NCBI GenBank assembly: GCA_955652245.1
Contig: CATPAV010000129.1
Location: 1 to 15,645, forward strand
From: an uncultured Candidatus Udaeobacter sp.
Lineage (GTDB): Bacteria > Verrucomicrobiota > Verrucomicrobiia > Chthoniobacterales > UBA10450
Reading direction: 5' to 3'
Length of the DNA stretch: 15,645 nucleotides
Of this stretch, positions 13,837-15,645 are shown one piece after another. The notes under the pieces were generated by a model, which was given only the letters and a program-made list of their open reading frames with translations, ran no database searches and was not told the origin of the DNA. How positions within the stretch are numbered: position 1 is the first letter of the stretch; every line of letters starts with the position of its first letter. The position numbers and the translations under genes are program-made.

Positions 13837-14379
13837 ATGAATATGATGATTGCCGCTGCGGCGGGAGGGTTTAGCGATATGTTGCGTGATACAGCCGAGA
13901 CCTTCGGCTGGAATCCGTGGCTCTTTTTCTCGCAGGTGATCAGCTTCGTAATCGTTGCGCTTCTTCTGCGACGCTTCGCCTACAAACCGATTCTCAACGT
14001 GCTTGAGGAACGCCGGCGGCGCATTGAGGAAGGCCAGCTCAACGCGGAGAAAATTAAACGACAACTGGACGAGGCTGAAAAGCGGTATTCCGAGATTTTG
14101 GCCAAAGTGAATGCCGAAGCGCAGAAAATGATCGACGAAGCGCGTGAAAGCAGCGCGCATCTGGCCGAGCGAAAACAACAGGAAGCGATTGCGGCCGCGG
14201 AGCAAATCATTGCCAAGGCGCGCGAAGCCAGCGCGATCGAGCATGAGCGGACCATGGACTCCTTGAAGCAGGAACTCGGCCGGCTCGTAGTCGATACCAC
14301 CGCAAAAGTCACGGGCAAGGTACTTACGCCCGAGGACCAACAGCGATTGCAGGAAGAAGCATTGAGTCAACTCGCCTGA
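13837..14379 (+). CDS. atpF: F0F1 ATP synthase subunit b
   Basis: A 180-residue peripheral-stalk protein. Seen: a single N-terminal membrane helix (about residues 28-45, LFFSQVISFVIVALLLRRF), the typical FAYKPILNVLEERRRRIEEG, then a long alanine/glutamate/lysine-rich coiled coil to near residue 150 that dimerises and reaches subunit delta. ATG 13837 has GAGG about 8 nt upstream; an internal ATG is two codons later. The stop overlaps the atpH start by one base (TGATG), which implies translational coupling. The coiled-coil composition produces a long antisense open frame, which is not a gene. Confidence 0.95.
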   Translation: MNMMIAAAAGGFSDMLRDTAETFGWNPWLFFSQVISFVIVALLLRRFAYKPILNVLEERRRRIEEGQLNAEKIKRQLDEAEKRYSEILAKVNAEAQKMIDEARESSAHLAERKQQEAIAAAEQIIAKAREASAIEHERTMDSLKQELGRLVVDTTAKVTGKVLTPEDQQRLQEEALSQLA

Positions 14380-14771
14380 TGAAGATCAACAAGGAGATTC
14401 GTCAGCTTTCCAGACAAATGTTGCGGGCCAGTTTCACCGATGGACAACTCGATCAAGGCAAAATTGCATCGCTTGTGCAATCGCTGATCGCGAAAAAACC
14501 GCGCCGGTTCCTCGACATTCTGCAAAATTATAAACGTCTGCTTCGTCTCGAAATTGAAAAACGCCATGCCACGATCGAAAGCGCGAGCAAGCTGAGTTCG
14601 CAAAATTCATCGAAGATTCTTGCAAAACTAAAACAGAAGTACGGTGACGATTTGACGACGGAGTTCAGGACCGATCCAACGCTTTTGGGCGGAATGCGCA
14701 TCCGCGTCGGCAGCGACGTCTGGGACGGCACTGTGCGCAATCGGCTCCAACAGCTCCAGCAGCAACTTTAA
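14379..14771 (+). CDS. atpH: F0F1 ATP synthase subunit delta, short form
   Basis: A 130-residue delta subunit joining the b-stalk to the top of the alpha3beta3 head. The C-terminal half is clear: LLRLEIEKRHATIESA, then the conserved GGMRIRVGSDVWDGTVRNRLQQL. The N-terminal bundle is markedly short: delta is usually about 175-185 residues. By rough alignment to Escherichia coli AtpH, some 45 residues of the six-helix domain that bind the alpha N-termini are absent. Position between atpF (1-nt overlap) and atpA confirms identity. ATG 14379 is the only reasonable start; the atpF frame directly precedes it, so no longer N-terminus is hidden upstream. Confidence 0.9.
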   Translation: MKINKEIRQLSRQMLRASFTDGQLDQGKIASLVQSLIAKKPRRFLDILQNYKRLLRLEIEKRHATIESASKLSSQNSSKILAKLKQKYGDDLTTEFRTDPTLLGGMRIRVGSDVWDGTVRNRLQQLQQQL

Positions 14772-14783
14772 TTTAACAAAATC

Positions 14784-15645
14784 ATGAGCAGCATACTCGA
14801 AGAAATCGAAACAAAGATTGAGGGCCTAAAAACGTCGACAACGAAAAGTAACGTCGGAGTTGTGCGTGAAACGGGCGACGGAGTCGCTCGCATCGAAGGG
14901 CTGAGTGACGTCATGCTCAACGAGATGATCGAGTTTCCTCACGGAGTGTTTGGGCTGGCCTTGAATCTCGAAGAAACTGAAGTCGGCGCCATTTTATTGG
15001 GGGACAGCACAAAAATCGCAGAAGGCGACGAAGTAAAAACCACAGGGAAACTGTTACAAGTTCCGGTGGGAAAAGCGCTCCTCGGACGCGTTGTTAATAC
15101 GTTGGGACAGCCGTTGGATGGCAAAGGCTCGATCAAGACCGATTCATTTTATCCGCTCGAAAAAATCGCACCGGGCGTAATCAAACGGCGCAGTGTTAGC
15201 CAGCCCGTTCAAACTGGTATCATGGCAATCGACGCGATGATTCCGATCGGGCGTGGGCAGCGCGAGTTGATCATCGGCGACCGCGCCACGGGTAAGACAA
15301 CGATTGCGATCGACACGATTATTAGTCAGGCTCGACTTAACAAAGCGGGCGACAAGGGAGAGATCAAAGATTATCGGCGCCTGTACTGCATTTATGTCGC
15401 AATTGGTCAGAAGAATTCGAACGTGGCGCGCGCTCTCGCGATTCTCGAGAAAGAAGGCGCCATGCCTTACACCACGATTATTTCCGCGCCGGCATCCGAT
15501 TCGGCCACTAACCAGTATCTCGCACCGTTTGCGGGCGCTGCGATGGGCGAGTGGTTCATGGATAACGGCATGGACGCGCTTATTATTTACGACGATTTGT
15601 CGAAGCATGCCGTTGCGTATCGGCAAGTCTCACTCGTGTTGAAAC
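14784..15645 (+). CDS. atpA: F0F1 ATP synthase subunit alpha, 3' partial
   Basis: The first 287 codons of the alpha subunit, open to the window edge. Seen: N-terminus MSSILEEIETKIEG, the beta-barrel GVVRETGDGVARIEGL, LGRVVNTLGQPLDGKG, P-loop GDRATGKTT (165-173), YVAIGQKNSNVARAL and ALIIYDDLSKHAVAYRQVSLVLK. Alpha sites bind nucleotide non-catalytically and complete the catalytic sites on beta. The usual P-loop is GDRQTGKT; here Gln is replaced by Ala168. ATG 14784 begins 12 nt after atpH, without a clear Shine-Dalgarno. The rest of the gene, and presumably atpG, atpD and atpC, lie beyond the window. Confidence 0.96.
   Translation, partial: MSSILEEIETKIEGLKTSTTKSNVGVVRETGDGVARIEGLSDVMLNEMIEFPHGVFGLALNLEETEVGAILLGDSTKIAEGDEVKTTGKLLQVPVGKALLGRVVNTLGQPLDGKGSIKTDSFYPLEKIAPGVIKRRSVSQPVQTGIMAIDAMIPIGRGQRELIIGDRATGKTTIAIDTIISQARLNKAGDKGEIKDYRRLYCIYVAIGQKNSNVARALAILEKEGAMPYTTIISAPASDSATNQYLAPFAGAAMGEWFMDNGMDALIIYDDLSKHAVAYRQVSLVLK

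Noticed and set aside
13795..14370. A 191-residue open frame on the minus strand opposite atpF
   Set aside because: It mirrors the codon pattern of the Ala/Glu/Lys coiled coil of subunit b, has no recognisable domain, and covers a certain gene.
15144..15626. A 160-residue minus-strand frame opposite atpA
   Set aside because: atpA is unambiguous in the plus frame through this entire stretch.
1..15645. Defence island, prophage or biosynthetic gene cluster
   Set aside because: All sizeable frames are housekeeping, transport or single glycosyltransferase genes; no integrase, transposase, nuclease-helicase set or synthase module was found.

Overview
The window looks like chromosomal DNA from an uncultured soil-type Verrucomicrobiota, possibly near Chthoniobacterales or 'Udaeobacter'. 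This placement is an inference. It rests on moderate-to-high GC, weak or absent Shine-Dalgarno sequences, an AtpB with a secretion-type N-terminus, and intergenic spaces filled with short diverged palindromic repeats. No 16S gene or other decisive marker is present. No transposase, phage, CRISPR, tRNA or rRNA was seen.

Layout. (1) Positions 1-2626: a LOG-family protein on + (5' end outside the window) converges with and overlaps a GT4 glycosyltransferase on -, which lies directly behind a specialised acyl carrier protein gene. (2) 2747-4418: tatA (-) is divergent from a Ku end-joining gene (+), followed by a short zinc-free rpsN. (3) 4465-6083: a CNNM/CorC-type membrane protein and a small CPXCG cysteine-rich protein. 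(4) 6120-8618: a manganese module with mntR (-) divergent from mntH (+), a palindromic DtxR/MntR-type operator between them, then a universal stress protein. (5) 8704-12460: a GT4 glycogen-synthase-like enzyme, obgE and another GT4 glycosyltransferase. (6) 12606-15645: the F-type ATP synthase operon atpB-atpE-atpF-atpH-atpA, with atpA cut by the window end.

How the parts relate. The clearest regulatory circuit is MntR/MntH. All six residues matching the Bacillus subtilis MntR metal ligands are present, and a perfect TTAGGT-TG-ACCTAA operator lies where mntH transcription should begin. The ATP synthase genes form a conventional F0-then-F1 operon without atpI in view. The other genes are mostly housekeeping or envelope functions in loose arrangement.

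The most unusual signal is in obgE. An 84-nt imperfect palindrome of dispersed-repeat type sits in frame in the Obg domain, adding 28 codons without breaking the gene. Related small-repeat activity appears in the spaces on both sides of usp, between glgA and obgE, and at the corC stop codon. No previously undescribed multi-gene system is evident.
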